Positions 1-11,974 are shown, counted from the first letter of the stretch. The stretch is 64,000 bases of DNA from Mactra quadrangularis (GCA_025267735.1 CM046295.1:13403167-13467166), one strand, 5' to 3'. The notes: generated from the sequence alone by a model not told the origin. Numbers and translations: made by a program.

Positions 1-271
1 CAACTCACACGTCTACTGCTTGAGGGGTGGTGAGTTCAATTCCCAGGCAGGGCAAACTTACATGGAGTTTGGTCATGAAATGATTTCTACAGCCATTCCC
101 CCTCCTACCACTGATACTAAATCATGTGGGACAATTGTCAGTCAATGATGGAAGTAAGTGCCTTAATAACTGGTTAAGAGCTTTATCTAGAGATTTAGAA
201 TTTCCACCATGATATGAGTTGTATAATGAGTTGCTACAGCATAAAACCAAACAATGAAACAACAACATCAA
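1..271 (+). repeat. SINE family A copy, 5' end cut by window edge
   Basis: tRNA-like head (B-box region around 31-45) followed by the family-A body ('ggagtttggtcatgaaat') and a degenerate tail ending in CAA-rich sequence. It aligns by eye with the better copies at 15107 and 41103. Diverged and inactive. Confidence 0.75.
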
Positions 272-2083
272 CAATGTACATGTAATTGTTTCTTAGTTGT
301 ACAGCAGTATCAGTAAATACTCTCAATAAAAATAGATATCAGTATTGATGTTTTGGCATTAACAAACAAATAATGAGCATTTAAATCAGCAGGGTTTATA
401 AATGTGCCACAGACATCTTTATAAAATTTAACAGTACATAGTGTTAAACAATAGAAATAATGTTGTACGGTACATTCTGTGAACAAATGATATCATGTTT
501 GCAGTTAATGATCCCAAACTAAACTGCTTGACCTTATTGTTAAAATAGCAATAGATATTTTAGGATAAGTAAGGCAGTTGACTATAGTTTTAGAATAAGC
601 AATTCTCACCATTTTCAAACTTTTATATACACAAATTAATAGTGAAAGAGAAAACAGAATTATTTATACAAAAATTAAACCAATGTTGGATCCAATATAT
701 TTCCAAGGGGGGTCCTGGCAAAGAGCCTAGGAGGAATGGAATTCAAAGTCAAAAAGAAATAGTTTTAATCCCAGTTTTTAGTTAAAAAATCCAAGGTGGA
801 GTAACTACTCATATTAAATGGTATACAAATGTTGTAAACTCATTTCAAATCTAACCGAAGACAAAGTTGAACTTGTGATTCAAAGATAAATAATAAAAAT
901 AACATCAAAATGTAGACACATTACGTTATAAATCAATTATGTAAACATGGAATGATACTTTTAATTTTGGACTTAAATTTGGACTTAAATTTGGACTCAA
1001 CCTATTATGGGAAAACACTCAAGTCCAAGATGTCATGGCACACTTTCAAAGTATTTAATATTTATAGAAGCAAATAAAAGTTTTAGTGCTATTTAACACT
1101 ATAATGGCATCTAACTACATGAAGACTTGTTTTGTATTGATGATAAGAGAAATCCTCTGAAAATATTCAACAATCCTGGTCTTGCCAAATATACTCTTCT
1201 TATGTTGGATTAACAAATCATGTTAAAAAATACACCATGCAGCAGATCTGATCAATAATCACAATTATATAAACAAACAATCTACTTACCAAGGTCTGAA
1301 TGATGATATATCAATCTTTAGTTCTCAATACACCTAGATCATACATTGTTCTGTGTAGTATAGTGTTGTGTATCAATCATGAGGTCTGTGAGACATGAAA
1401 TAAACAAAGATAAATATGGTTAGAATCTGTGCGACAAAAACAATATCAAACATACATGAACAATAATTAATTAACTGTTGCATAGAGACAAATGCAGTCT
1501 GATGTTTAACTTTGAGCATTCATACTGTACAAAATGATTTATTACATTCATATTGCTTTCACAATCGTATTATAAATAGATACGCTGAAACTACATAGAG
1601 TCGGTCTAAACATGGTCATATTTGATTAGAACTGACCAGTACAAATCCAGCCACAAGAACGCACAAACATTTTTATAATCGTACATATCATCACCTTACA
1701 ACACATCGTAACACAAATGTTGGTAAAATATCTTAGCATCCAGTAATATCACAGGGTACTATCATAACTGGAAACCTGGTTCTTCATAAAGAGTCGATCC
1801 AGCCTCGCATCATTGAATTGCAAAACAATTTAAAATCACTATATTGATCCCACTTTAAGTTTAATCCAATTGAAAACTCGTTTGCACGATTCCCATTTCA
1901 CCCTCCAGAAATTTAATTAGCAAGCACCTAAACGCAATAAAATCCAATCGAAAATTCAAAATTTCAAAATGTCTTACCACTTTGAATGTATCCAAACGAC
2001 TGATTTTGCAGGTGCGAGCTTTACCTGACGTAAAAAAACCAACACCTTCCATTCAAAACAACAATACTTGCTAGATAAAGAAA
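272..2083. other. Non-coding, no feature recognised
   Basis: AT-rich sequence. I see no exon-like stretch, RNA gene or clear repeat. A short direct repeat of 'ttggacttaaat' occurs near 966-996. The only open frames are short and lack family motifs. Confidence 0.5.
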
Positions 2084-2108
2084 TATTGTATTGTATTGTA
2101 TTGTATTC
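2084..2108 (+). repeat. Short TTGTA pentamer run
   Basis: About four copies of TTGTA follow 'agataaagaaata'. The context is like the other microsatellite tails here that follow an AATAAA-like signal, so it may be the end of a truncated non-LTR retrotransposon. Confidence 0.45.
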
Positions 2109-2947
2109 AGACAACGCTATTGTTTAGGTTTCAATACAATGCACGAAAAAGGTTTGCTCATAAATCTCGACCAATCAGAATGCATTTTGGAAAATTTACC
2201 GTTATTGACCAAGAAATTTATATTTGCTGATCTCTAAAAATTGACCACAGGGCAAATTACTAAGTCTTTACCGACTTAATGGTACATTTGCGAATAAAAT
2301 CATGCAACACTTCGCCAGACGTTAAACACACAAAACACCCGCACTAAGCCACCTTCAAGTTTCCACGTGGTTGATTCACGTGGTAGACACACCTGTTTAA
2401 ATGTTTAAATATCTAATATATTTAAATCATTACACAATGCTTTTTAAAATATCAACTCCAATTTATGCTTCATATGGTATAAATAAAACACAACTGTATT
2501 TATTATTAGAACATTAATTGAGACATAATTTTTAGAAATAAAGCTTACCTCAGTATTTGTATTACATCCACAACTATACACCACAATTGAGGTCACTGAA
2601 CTAGAGGCCACGAAAAACCCGTGATTCTCGCACACTGTACTAGGTGTATGCATTCGACAAAATAGCCCTACACACTCACTCCAATACACTGAGCTTATTG
2701 CTCTACATTTTAAACAGTCGCAAAAATTTAGGACAATAGTATTTTGCTCTTACCCTTATTTTTTTTTGTAATTTTTGCACCACCATCCCCCACACTTGAC
2801 AATCCTGTAACTTGCATTTATTATGTTTGTAGTTATAAAAATCAATTTGTAACTTTTTTAATTATACCGACATGTTGTATTCATGTATGTATCTTATAAT
2901 TTGTTCACATGTATTTACAATGTAAACTGTGACATAATAAAAGATAT
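2109..2947. other. Non-coding, possible truncated retrotransposon 3' end
   Basis: AT-rich with no gene recognised. The part just before the TTCTG array (about 2780-2947) ends in 'acataataaaagatat', a polyadenylation-like signal 5-8 bases before the array, as at 38321. Confidence 0.4.
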
Positions 2948-3038
2948 GTTCTGTTCTGTTCTGTTCTGTTCTGTTCTGTTCTGTTCTGTTCTGTTCTGTT
3001 CTGTTCTGTTCTGTTCTGTTCTGTTCTGTTCTGTTCTG
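2948..3038 (+). repeat. (TTCTG)n array, about 18 units
   Basis: A perfect pentamer array. It follows an ATAAA signal and is probably the 3' tail of a 5'-truncated non-LTR element. Its repetitive translation (FCSVL) is an artefact. Confidence 0.85.
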
Positions 3039-3282
3039 GTCAGTATATCAATTCAATTGAGGTTAAAATACAAAATTCTTGTGACGTCACTCGGGGAACC
3101 GCTCGGGTGATTCCGTACAATGATAACCATACACGGAATTTTATTGTACTTTCAGTTTTAGAAATCAATGTTACATGCAAACTATCTCGGTCTTTCAACT
3201 AGCATAATCTTAATCGTTCACGAAACTTAGTATTAGTTAAGTCTAACTTAATAAAAGTCTCTCCGATTTGTAAAAGCTACCA

Positions 3283-4107
3283 CGCTGAGAATGCCAGTAG
3301 GCCTATCAAAATGCATTAAATTAATAACTTATAGTTTTCTTTTCCAAAACAATTCCATCAAATGTATTTTGTTTTGATCGTTAGCTCCATTTTTTTCCCG
3401 AAAAATTGAATCAAATGGTTACCTAAGTTAAATATTTTTATGAATGTACAAAAGATTCAGAGCAAAACATCTACACCACACAGTCTCGTGTGGGTGTTTT
3501 CGGTATCATACACTTAAATAAGAAAATGTGAAAATACTACGGTTCTATAGATTTAAAGCATAAAAGGACAGGCCATGTCAACATTCTAGTCGATACGTAT
3601 AAGGGAACATGCTTTTATTAGGTATATATTCCAGAAAATTGTTCTTACTGCAACCCAATAAAAACCCATGGTCCTAACTGAGATTCGAACCCACAATCTC
3701 TCGAGTCGTAAGTGGATACTCTACTATGTTGCCATAAAAGATAGCGTGACGGCAAGGGAGTACTAGCGCAGTATTATACCTCTGCTACACACACACCCTC
3801 CTTAACAGAATTCGCCCTCGAATTCTTGGAGCTTGATTGTCTGTGGGACTATCCGTAGTATTTTCACATTTTCTTATTTAAGTGTATGATACCGAAAACA
3901 CCCACACGAGACTGTGTGGTGTAGATGTTTTGCTCTGAATCTTTTGTACATTCATAAAAATATTTAACTTAGGTAACCATTTGATTCAATTTTTCGGGAA
4001 AAAAATTGGAGCTAACGATCAAAACAAAATACATTTGCTGGAACTGTTTTGGAAAAGAAAACTATAAGTTATTAATTTAATGCATTTTGATACTGGCATT
4101 CTCAGCG
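3283..4107. mobile_element. Long fold-back element, about 260-bp arms
   Basis: Bases 3283-3542 and 3852-4107 are near-identical inverted repeats; each arm contains 'cacacagtctcgtgtgggtg' or its complement. The ~310-bp spacer contains a tRNA-like segment (3655-3742). The arms differ at few positions, so the structure is young or kept homogeneous by gene conversion. No transposase frame is present. Confidence 0.8.
3655..3742 (-). repeat. tRNA-like SINE family D fragment
   Basis: On the minus strand it reads as a tRNA-like segment with B-box 'gggttcgaatctca'. A second copy is at 4158-4258 and a third, with an insertion, at 46031-46230. All three share the neighbouring 'gggttac' region. The head does not fold into a clean tRNA. 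Confidence 0.55.
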
Positions 4108-4157
4108 TATTTAGGAGTGTAATCATACAATTCCTAGTGGGTTATTTACTTTGGGCG

Positions 4158-4258
4158 CCAAATGTAACCCGATAAAAATTCATGGTCCGAAATGAGATTC
4201 GAACCCACGATCTCTCGAGTCGTAAGCGGACACTCTATCACATCGCCAAAGCTAGCTT
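4158..4258 (-). repeat. tRNA-like SINE family D copy
   Basis: Same family as 3655-3742, with the best-preserved head ('ggcgatgtgatagagtgtcc' on the minus strand). It lies only 50 bp outside the right arm of the fold-back element, so the element's spacer may derive from this neighbour or vice versa. Confidence 0.6.
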
Positions 4259-4792
4259 TCCACAGTGACTTTTACATTTACAAAAAAAATCGAGGATAAT
4301 ATCCCGTTAAGATGGTAAATTGAGCCCCTATATTATATAAATATTATGTCAGTCCCATTTCACGTATACGCTTGATATAAACCCAGAGACGCTCATTAAT
4401 TCTACCACGTAATCTCTATATCCAGTATAGATACAGCACCAATTTTTGCCATTTTATTCAACTCGTCTATTATTTATTAGAGAATGTGATACTTATTAGT
4501 AATTACACTTGGTTGCACGTTTAAAGGGAAACAACTCCTACAACTTTACTAGACATTTTATAAAACATCGCTTTAAGTTTAATATACAACAGCGGATTTC
4601 CGATTTAGGTCTATTTAAGGGACTTGAATTCAAATGACAAATACAATGTCTTGAAATTTAAAATTCATGCATTCTTATTACTCCAGTATTACCATATCCC
4701 TTTTTTAAATTATCTTGATGTCCGATTACTTTCCTGCACAATTTTGAAAAATAAAGAAAAATTTTAAAAAAAGCAAGGGCGGATCCAGGATT

Positions 4793-5022
4793 TCTTTCTA
4801 GGGGGGGGCCTGAACTTTACATTTTACAGGAAAATGCAACATATTAATAGAAATGACTACATAACCATTAAATCTACGTTAAGACCGAGAAAAAATGCTT
4901 CATGCTTCTAAAAAATGGCTTACAGTCAAGAAATACACCAATGGACAGGTACATTTTCCAAAATCTAGGGGAGTGGGTCCGGACCCCCCCTGACCCCCCC
5001 CCGCTTGATCCACCCAAGAAAT
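4793..5022. repeat. GGCGGATC-type interspersed repeat, copy 1
   Basis: Starts 'aagggcggatccagga', has a G-run, a body shared with 43673-43950 (for example 'gagaaaaa...gcttcatgct' and 'acagtcaagaaatacac'), and ends in C-runs then 'cgcttgatccac'. Short imperfect inverted ends suggest a DNA-transposon derivative. Confidence 0.65.
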
Positions 5023-5463
5023 GAGAAATACGATATAAAATGTATTTCATTTATATGATTGGCATTTTTAAAACTAAATATGATATATAACGAATGTAGA
5101 TTCTGATTTTTAAAAAAAATATAATAAAGATAATATTTCATTTTTATCCTTTTTAAATTCTAATTGTAATCAATACTGTGTATGCTTTGCAACATAAGTA
5201 TGAAAAAACGTAAGGGCATTACCCAAGCAATACCCAAGGAAATAAAGCATAACTAAAAACGTTTATCTGTTTTAAGTCAATATTATCCTCAATGTCCTCA
5301 TATATTTACGAACATATCATAATTTGTACAAATGAGATTTTCTTACTACGATGGATTTGTTGAGAAATATGGAATGCGGAAACACATTGTCCAACCCATG
5401 ATCACATAATAGTTAAAAATATCTTGCAATATGATAATATAATTAGCGTGTTTATTTGTATAT

Positions 5464-5487
5464 CTGTTCTGTTCTGTTCTGTTCTGT
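5464..5487 (+). repeat. (TTCTG)n, five units
   Basis: Short pentamer run of the same unit as at 2948 and 38331. Confidence 0.75.
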
Positions 5488-6160
5488 ATAACTTAAGATT
5501 GATCATACATGTATTTTCAAGATAATTATGATTAGCTAATGTGTAGGTTATTTCTAACATGAATCACTCCTTTATTTCAACCCCTTAGTTCCCAGGGTTC
5601 TTAATTACTGGGGTTTACCTTTAATTATATACAGTGAAGTATTTTGAGGATTTAATAATAACGCGTTGGCAAGATAACTTTTCATTTATTAGCATGTATC
5701 ATACATGTATGTACACGTATGATAATATTTACAATGAATTATCCATTAGTATATATTACAGTATACAAATAAATAAATGTTCTTCAATAGTTATGTTGTT
5801 GTTGTTGTTGTTGTTGTTACCCTTGTCGAACAGAGCGAAAGCGAAAGTTGTTAGAAGGGTAAACAGCATAAGTAATATCACATATGCCTATATATCATGG
5901 TCATATTTGATATCGTCAACATGGAACATTACTATGAACACATGTAACTTTGTGTTTATCTGTTACAATATATGTGAACAAATTTTAAGAAAATTTTAAA
6001 ACGTGTTACTCTTTGGTAGCTATTGACAGATAGTGTTGTGAAACCTCTAAACATTTCCAACAGTTGATCAGCTGGTTATTTGTATCTAGCAAAGGTAATA
6101 AGAAAGTCATAGTGTTGCTTCTATGATACCAGTGTTTGCGAAATTACAAAAATATCAACC
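5488..6160. other. Non-coding; (TTG)n microsatellite
   Basis: The only structure seen is a TTG run at about 5792-5818, which creates a poly-leucine open frame of 121 codons. There is no domain in that frame and I regard it as non-coding. Confidence 0.55.
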
Positions 6161-6163
6161 TGT

Positions 6164-6232
6164 GCAGGAATCGAACCCGGGGTATTTCGATTGGCAGGTC
6201 TGTAGTTTACCTCTGCACCACAAACCGTTTGA
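6164..6232 (-). repeat. Degenerate tRNA-like segment
   Basis: The minus strand has a T-arm-like 'gggttcgattcctgc' and an A-box-like region, but acceptor and anticodon arms are poor. Likely a SINE head or tRNA pseudogene. Confidence 0.4.
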
Positions 6233-6510
6233 TATATAATACAATCGTTCCTTTTTCATCCATACATTGTATTGTCACTCATTAAAGCAACGAAACTTGA
6301 CGATCGTAAGTGAACTAAGCCGTAAATTGATATGGAAACAATGTATGTTTAATGTTGTCAAATAATATACACTGTATATAATATATAATGTAAATACCCA
6401 CAATCTTTGATATTCAAAACAGATTCCATGTTCAAATATGTTGTTCATGGGTTCTTTGTCCCACTGAATACGAGTTAATATTATATGCTATGACGCTTCT
6501 AGAATTAGAT

Positions 6511-6662
6511 AATACACTTAAACCTTGATACTAAGACCACCTTTGGACCGAGGGCATGTGGTTTCATTAATTAAACGGGATATCTAATACATGAAATCAC
6601 ACATCTTAATCTTAAGGTGGGTGAATTATTAAGGCGGTCTATAAGTGAGGTTTTACTATACA
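6511..6662. mobile_element. MITE-like element, about 150 bp
   Basis: Ends are imperfect inverted repeats: left 'acacttaaaccttgatacta', right complement 'gtaaaacctcacttatagac'. Similar TIR style to the element at 40205-40536 (ACAGTNNAACCT type). No coding capacity. Confidence 0.55.
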
Positions 6663-6796
6663 TTTATTATCTTTACCGTGTAAAATGTTAACTTGAGTTA
6701 AATTAACAATGATCCTTGCAGTTTTCAGCATTCGAAAAAAGACTTTTGTTCTGTAATAACTCATTCTAAAATGCCAAACGTGTTATACAAGTCGAC

Positions 6797-7623
6797 AGGG
6801 CAAAGTGTTAAATTGTAACACTTTGCCCCAGCTGGCCTGTAACCAATCTCCGTAAACAGAGATCCTGTTCTACCCGCGTTGCCGTACTGGATCTCTACTT
6901 AGTCAATGCAAGGTCACGTCGAGATGAACTTTGTGTCAACCAATCAATGCGTAGCTTTCATCTAGACGAAAACACTATTAATAACATTTTGATTTCGTAA
7001 TTTCTATTTTTAGACCAAGGTTTGCATGCAAATTTAACTGCGGTATTATTCACAGTCTGCGATTGGGTGGCTCATTTCAAATTGCGTGACGTAGACGATG
7101 TAAACAAGTTACGTATCATAACAATTTCGTCATGAATATTATGATGAGAAAAGGTCACCTGAACGTGACCTTCGTTTGGAAAAGGCCAGATCTAAATTAG
7201 CGAGTATGCGAGCGGTAAAATTTTAGATCGGGTTTTAATCAGATTGGCCTGTAACACATTGCCCCACTTAACCGTCACGTACATTAATAGTTGTATACAA
7301 AAATCCGAGGAATACCGATTCACAATTCATTTCTAAACAGATAGCCAAATGTCTACTTTATTATGTATATATAAACCAAAATACCAGCGAAGCAGTACAC
7401 ACTATACAAATTGACACTAGAAAAAAAAATGAAAATTTACTTACATGACCAAAAAATGTTCAACATATGATAAAAATGTTACGCATGGAATTATGCGTTT
7501 TGAAGCTATAGAAAGAAATGGCAATGGAAATTGTGTTTACGTCACATGTTTTATGACAACGTAAATGACGTCATGGTGTTCAAAATTCGAACGTAACACT
7601 TTGCCCCGAGTAACATTTTGCCC
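6797..7623. mobile_element. TIR element hosting a nested insertion
   Basis: The motif GGGCAAAGTGTTA at the left and its complement TAACACTTTGCCC at the right (about 7593-7607, with a diverged repeat to 7623) bracket about 800 bp. The left end also contains an internal inverted copy. About 400 bp of the interior is the separate element at 6844-7246. No transposase is visible. Confidence 0.5.
6844..7246. mobile_element. 403-bp interspersed element with 9-bp TSD, copy 1
   Basis: Begins CAATCTCCG and ends ATCAGATTG, giving 6-bp inverted termini (CAATCT/AGATTG). It is flanked by direct repeats GCCTGTAAC at 6835-6843 and 7247-7255. It aligns almost end to end with 24844-25240. A 9-bp duplication fits Mutator-like elements, but the termini are very short and no protein is encoded, so the class is open. 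Confidence 0.8.
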
Positions 7624-8347
7624 AGGTCTCCCCTATGACTGTGTAATTATGTAATTAATCAAAGTACTATTTTCAATCAGAAACTGAGTTGTTTGTTGGT
7701 TTATTATTTTTATTATCGAAGTATGAAAACTTCATGTCGTGAAGGGGAGACATAGATTATGCAATATGATTGGTCTAAATTGATCATGAGACTGAAATCA
7801 TTTAATTTCATTTCTGCAGAAACAAAAATATAGATTTCAACATCTGATAATAATGCTAATAAGCATGATCTTAAAATTACTTTATATCGAAACCAATTTC
7901 CTAAATCTCATTTAGCAAAAAGAGAACGTTATTTATGGTTTCCGTACAACATCTTTGTGTACCATTTCCCAGTCTAAACTGAAGTATCTAGATCACTGAC
8001 TATCTTCTATACAGGACAACAACTACTACCATCTGGAATATAAAACCTGCGCCCCTAACCATTAGATTTCTGTAAGTTGACACGTTCTTCTTCTCCTTCG
8101 CCCGTCATTCACCATATTTCCAGTCTCAGCAATGATATTCACTGGAGCAATGATAAGATGGAATGTGTCATTTTCTGAATTTCAATTTTCAAAACGTCCA
8201 TGTCCTCCCTATAGCGTTGATACGCATTTTCCTACAGTTTTTCTGTCTCATTCATTAAAATATACTTTTGGTGATTGAATGAAATTAATTAAATAACAAT
8301 ACTATGTAATTTTTAAACCTAAATCTTAAAATTGTTACAAATATTTT
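7624..8347. other. Non-coding, no feature recognised
   Basis: AT-rich. No exon-like open frame, RNA gene or clear repeat seen. Confidence 0.5.
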
Positions 8348-8380
8348 TTACCGTCACGTTTGCGCAGCTGTGACGGTAAA
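8348..8380. repeat. Perfect 11-bp hairpin
   Basis: TTTACCGTCAC and GTGACGGTAAA form a perfect 11-bp stem around an 11-base loop. There is no T-run or adjacent gene to suggest a role. Confidence 0.6.
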
Positions 8381-8796
8381 TGCAACTTGTATGACAATAA
8401 TTGTTCAAATTACAAGACAAAATCTGACATTTCTACACGACAATATTTTACAAACATTGAGTAATCAAAGTTTAGCATTTGAAAAACAAACGCTGCACGA
8501 ATAGGTTGTTAGTAAAAGATCACGTCGACATTTATCCGCGCAACCACATAGGCCAGCATCCTCACAGATTTTGACAAGTATTGAGCCTAAAATGTAATCA
8601 CTAGAGTGTTCATAAACAATTGTGGACGGATGCCTGATGCCGGACATTCAACAATCCTAAAAGCTAACCTTGAGCTAAAAACCAAAAACAAAATTTATTT
8701 ATTCATGTAACACATTATTATGACCTTGTATACTGAACAAAAACTGAAAAATGATAATTTCCAGAGTAAACAAGAAAAAATGGCATAATATACATT

Positions 8797-9390
8797 TGTA
8801 TATACTTAACGAAACTTCTAAGTATTCCGATTTCAGTTTTGAGTGAAGTCTTATTTTCAACATTAAGGTCTGATTGATGATGGAAATGTGTTTTGAACCA
8901 TATCGACCATTGTTTTCATGGTTTCATGCTTCTTTATCAATACAAAACCTTTTTTTGTTGCGCATGCATTGATAAGGGAAGCTTTTCTTATTGTTTTGAT
9001 TGAACAGAAAGATTAGCAATTAGAAGTCTTATACTGCAGTTGACGCACCGTCTGACAAAACACCTATGGTCATTTCTCTTTCTTGAAGCAATGTTGGAGA
9101 AATTTCTTGATTTTTCGTTGTGCTTATAAACACACTAATGATTTTCACTAAAACTGACAACGTGCAATTTTTGCACGATAAGCACGTGCACATTTCCGCT
9201 TTTCTGCGAATGCACGACAAAGCCAATTTTGCATCATTTAAGAAGCATGAAAACCATGCGAGCAGACGGCAGTATAGCCCAGTAAACATTTCCATTAACG
9301 ATCGGACATAAATGTTGAAAAATGAAAGTTTTTAACAACATTGAAATCGGTGTACTTAGAAGTTTCGTTAAGTATATATATGTATATACA
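8797..9390. mobile_element. Fold-back/MITE-like element, about 590 bp
   Basis: Left arm from 'tgtatatacttaacgaaact' (8797) and right arm ending near 9390 are inverted copies over roughly 70-80 bp, with a further matched inner segment ('catggtttcatgcttc' against its complement near 9240). No coding frame of note. Confidence 0.65.
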
Positions 9391-9560
9391 ATATAAAGTT
9401 AAATATATGACACAAATACATGTATGTACAGATAAACAGTAACACAGTATCAAGAGTATACGACGTATTAGTTGTACAGTATTGAGTTTCGTCAAAAACA
9501 TCATCATTTGAAAATTGGTTTAAAATGCCAGTTAAGATTCAGTATAAGTACTACTATGAA

Positions 9561-9761
9561 TTAAAAATGAGTCTCTGATTCTATAGATCCTTGATCACAT
9601 AAAATACATAGTCTCTCATTTTGCGAGATGTGTTTCTCTAGATTCTGAGTTTTAGGTTGCCCTCTTTCCATTTGTAGACCAAGGATTGATTTAAAGGGGC
9701 GGTACCGAAGCGGAGTACCCTTCCCCTCGTCAAAGGTTAGAGTTTTTGTCCAATAAATCAA
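9561..9761 (-). pseudogene. Relic of a non-LTR retrotransposon ORF C-terminus
   Basis: The minus-strand frame contains NERLCILC, then twelve residues, then ETHF. This resembles the Cys-x2-Cys...His finger with an E-x-E-x-H-F motif common near the C-terminus of LINE-type reverse transcriptase polyproteins. It ends in a stop right after HF, before the expected last cysteine, and no RT domain is upstream in frame. I read it as a truncated decayed fragment. The family resemblance comes from memory of the motif, not from a search. Confidence 0.45.
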
Positions 9762-10088
9762 AGATTTTTAAGTGTAATAAAAGATACCTTTGTTGTACAA
9801 ATGAAACTTATATATAGTTTAACTACCTTGGAAACATTTATGCTTCAGAAAAAAAATATAATAATTCAAATATTTCATGAACATAACAGAAGTTCTGTTC
9901 TGTTCTATAACCATAGTAAAACCATACAGTCTGGTTTTTTGTGAAAGTGGCAGAATTTAAGCAAACTTTTAAAAAAGAGGAACATTAAATTGTGGTATTG
10001 ATTAAATACCAAATCTCTAGGCTTAGCGGTTTCGGATGAGAAGATTTGTTTAATTTTTATATATTTCATTATATTTGTTCTTTGAAAA

Positions 10089-10757
10089 TGAGGTTCAACG
10101 TAAAACCTCATTTCTCACAAAACGTGTATTTCATAAGTTGTGAAAAACGCGTACGCATTTTTCACAACTTGTAAAAATCACGCACGTTCGTTTTATCAAC
10201 GTTTGTTACAACGGTTTTGTAATAAAAACCCGAATTGTAATAATTATTACAAAACGGGTTATCACAACATACAAATCCCATTTTGTAATAAAAACCCGAA
10301 ATGTAATTAAGTGTGTAGTTGTATTAATTTTAGTATAAAATATAGTTAAATACTTTAAATCATTGGTAAAAAAATAAAATAATGTTTACCTAACAAACAT
10401 AAAATGTTCAAATAGACAATTACTTACATTTCGCCAAGTTAATATTAAGATTTCGACAGAAAAACATATTGTCATATTTTATTGCAAAACGAGTTTTTAA
10501 AAAAGTTGTTGAACATACCAACCCGTCAATAATAAGTTATTATTGGAATTAGGGTTTTTATTACAAAACGGATTGTAACAACCGTTGAAAAATTAATGCA
10601 ATGTGATTTTTACAGGTTGTGAAAAATGCGTATGCGTTTTTCACAGGTAGTGAAAAACACGTTTTGTGAAAAATGAGGTTTAACGTTGAACCTCATTTTT
10701 CACAAAACGCGTTTTTCACAACCTGTGAAGAACACGTTTGTGAAAAACGAGGTTCAA
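10089..10757. mobile_element. Palindrome-rich fold-back element
   Basis: Ends are 'gaggttcaacgt' and a complementary 'gaggttcaa' region. The interior repeats GTGAAAAACGCGT/ACGCGTTTTTCAC palindromes and 'ttttgtaataaaaacccg' inverted pairs. A shorter relative is at 11696-11836. No coding capacity. Confidence 0.65.
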
Positions 10758-11695
10758 TATGGCAAACTTGCTCAATACTAGAATATATTGCCCGCCTTGA
10801 GGCTTTATCGGCACACTTTCACAGCATTTTTTTACTATTCATACAACATATGAATTCCATTATTGAGCGACGGTAAGAAAATCTGACAATGAAATATGTA
10901 CCTCTGAAATTGACCACTGTGTTACAATTCACAAAATATAACTCACAATTGACAAATTGTTGCATACATAAAATACAATGACCTTTAATTTTAAGTATCA
11001 ATTACATAGGCTACAATCATACATATTTTAATTTGATATGCATACATATTTCCAACATGTAAACTTTTTTTACCAAAATTCTGAAATACTGCAGACACTT
11101 CATGTTGCCATCTATGCATAATAAGTAAATATTAGTGTCAGGGCGGATAATGTGTTATGAGCTTCCTGCATCATGCCCCAAGAGTCGCTAGTTTGAATCC
11201 CTCTCCTCCACTTAAACGACTAAGGCTCGAAAGAAGTTGCTATGGACATAAATGTCACCATGGATATTCGTGTTGTTGCTAGGGAGCGTAACGTAGGACG
11301 CTAGGACCTTTAGAAGTGTTTTCTAATAGCATAAGGGGAAATTAATGCGGACAATGAAATTGTTGCTGAGTGTGCTTGAGCAGATGCTATGGACATTGAG
11401 GCGGTTGCTTTGGATGCGAAACTTGTTAAAACGGACAGTATAACATTACCATGGGGCATGAGTGCTTACTATGTACCTTAATATGGCTTCTATATGTGCT
11501 AAAGCGGTTGCTTGTACCTATAGGTGGTTAAATAAGGCACAATACTGGCTAGTTCAAGACCTTCGGTTTAGGTGGTTGCGACATCTTGCGTTCATGTTGC
11601 TACGTTAACCATTAAATATAAAATATTTGAAAATAACTGAATTATTAGTTTTGTTTATCATATACTTTAAGATATACTATGATATTGACCCATGT
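10758..11695. other. Non-coding; diffuse GGTTGCTATGGA motifs
   Basis: Scattered variants of 'gttgctatggac' (about 11235, 11387, 11405, 11505) look like the outskirts of the decayed minisatellite that is denser at 11975-12150. No gene seen. Confidence 0.45.
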
Positions 11696-11836
11696 TGTGA
11701 AAATTGCGTTAGAACTAAAAATCGAAAAGTATGTCTAACGTAATTACTAACGTGTTTTTCACAAGTTGTGAAAATTGCGTACGCGTTTTTCACAAGTTTT
11801 AAAAAACACGCCGGTTGTGAAAAATGAGGTTCAACA
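11696..11836. mobile_element. Partial copy of the fold-back family at 10089
   Basis: Contains 'ttgcgtacgcgtttttcaca' and ends in 'gtgaaaaatgaggttcaaca', as at the right end of the larger element. Confidence 0.6.
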
Positions 11837-11974
11837 GCGCTTGCCTATCTAGATCTAACTCAACTTGACCAGGTTTGAATCTGAAGATGATCGGAAGATG
11901 ATCAAAATAGACACTGAGATAAAGTTTATGGCCGCAAGAGTTATTCCATTTGATATTTAAATAGACATTAAAGG

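Noticed and set aside
2883..3110. 75-codon + frame of repeated FCSVL
   Set aside because: It is the translation of a TTCTG pentamer array; no domain and no splice or promoter context.
5634..5999. 121-codon frame with a leucine run
   Set aside because: Driven by a TTG microsatellite; no supporting motif.
8465..8647. 60-codon Cys-rich minus frame
   Set aside because: Short, without a signal peptide or known cysteine pattern; surrounding DNA is repeat-like.
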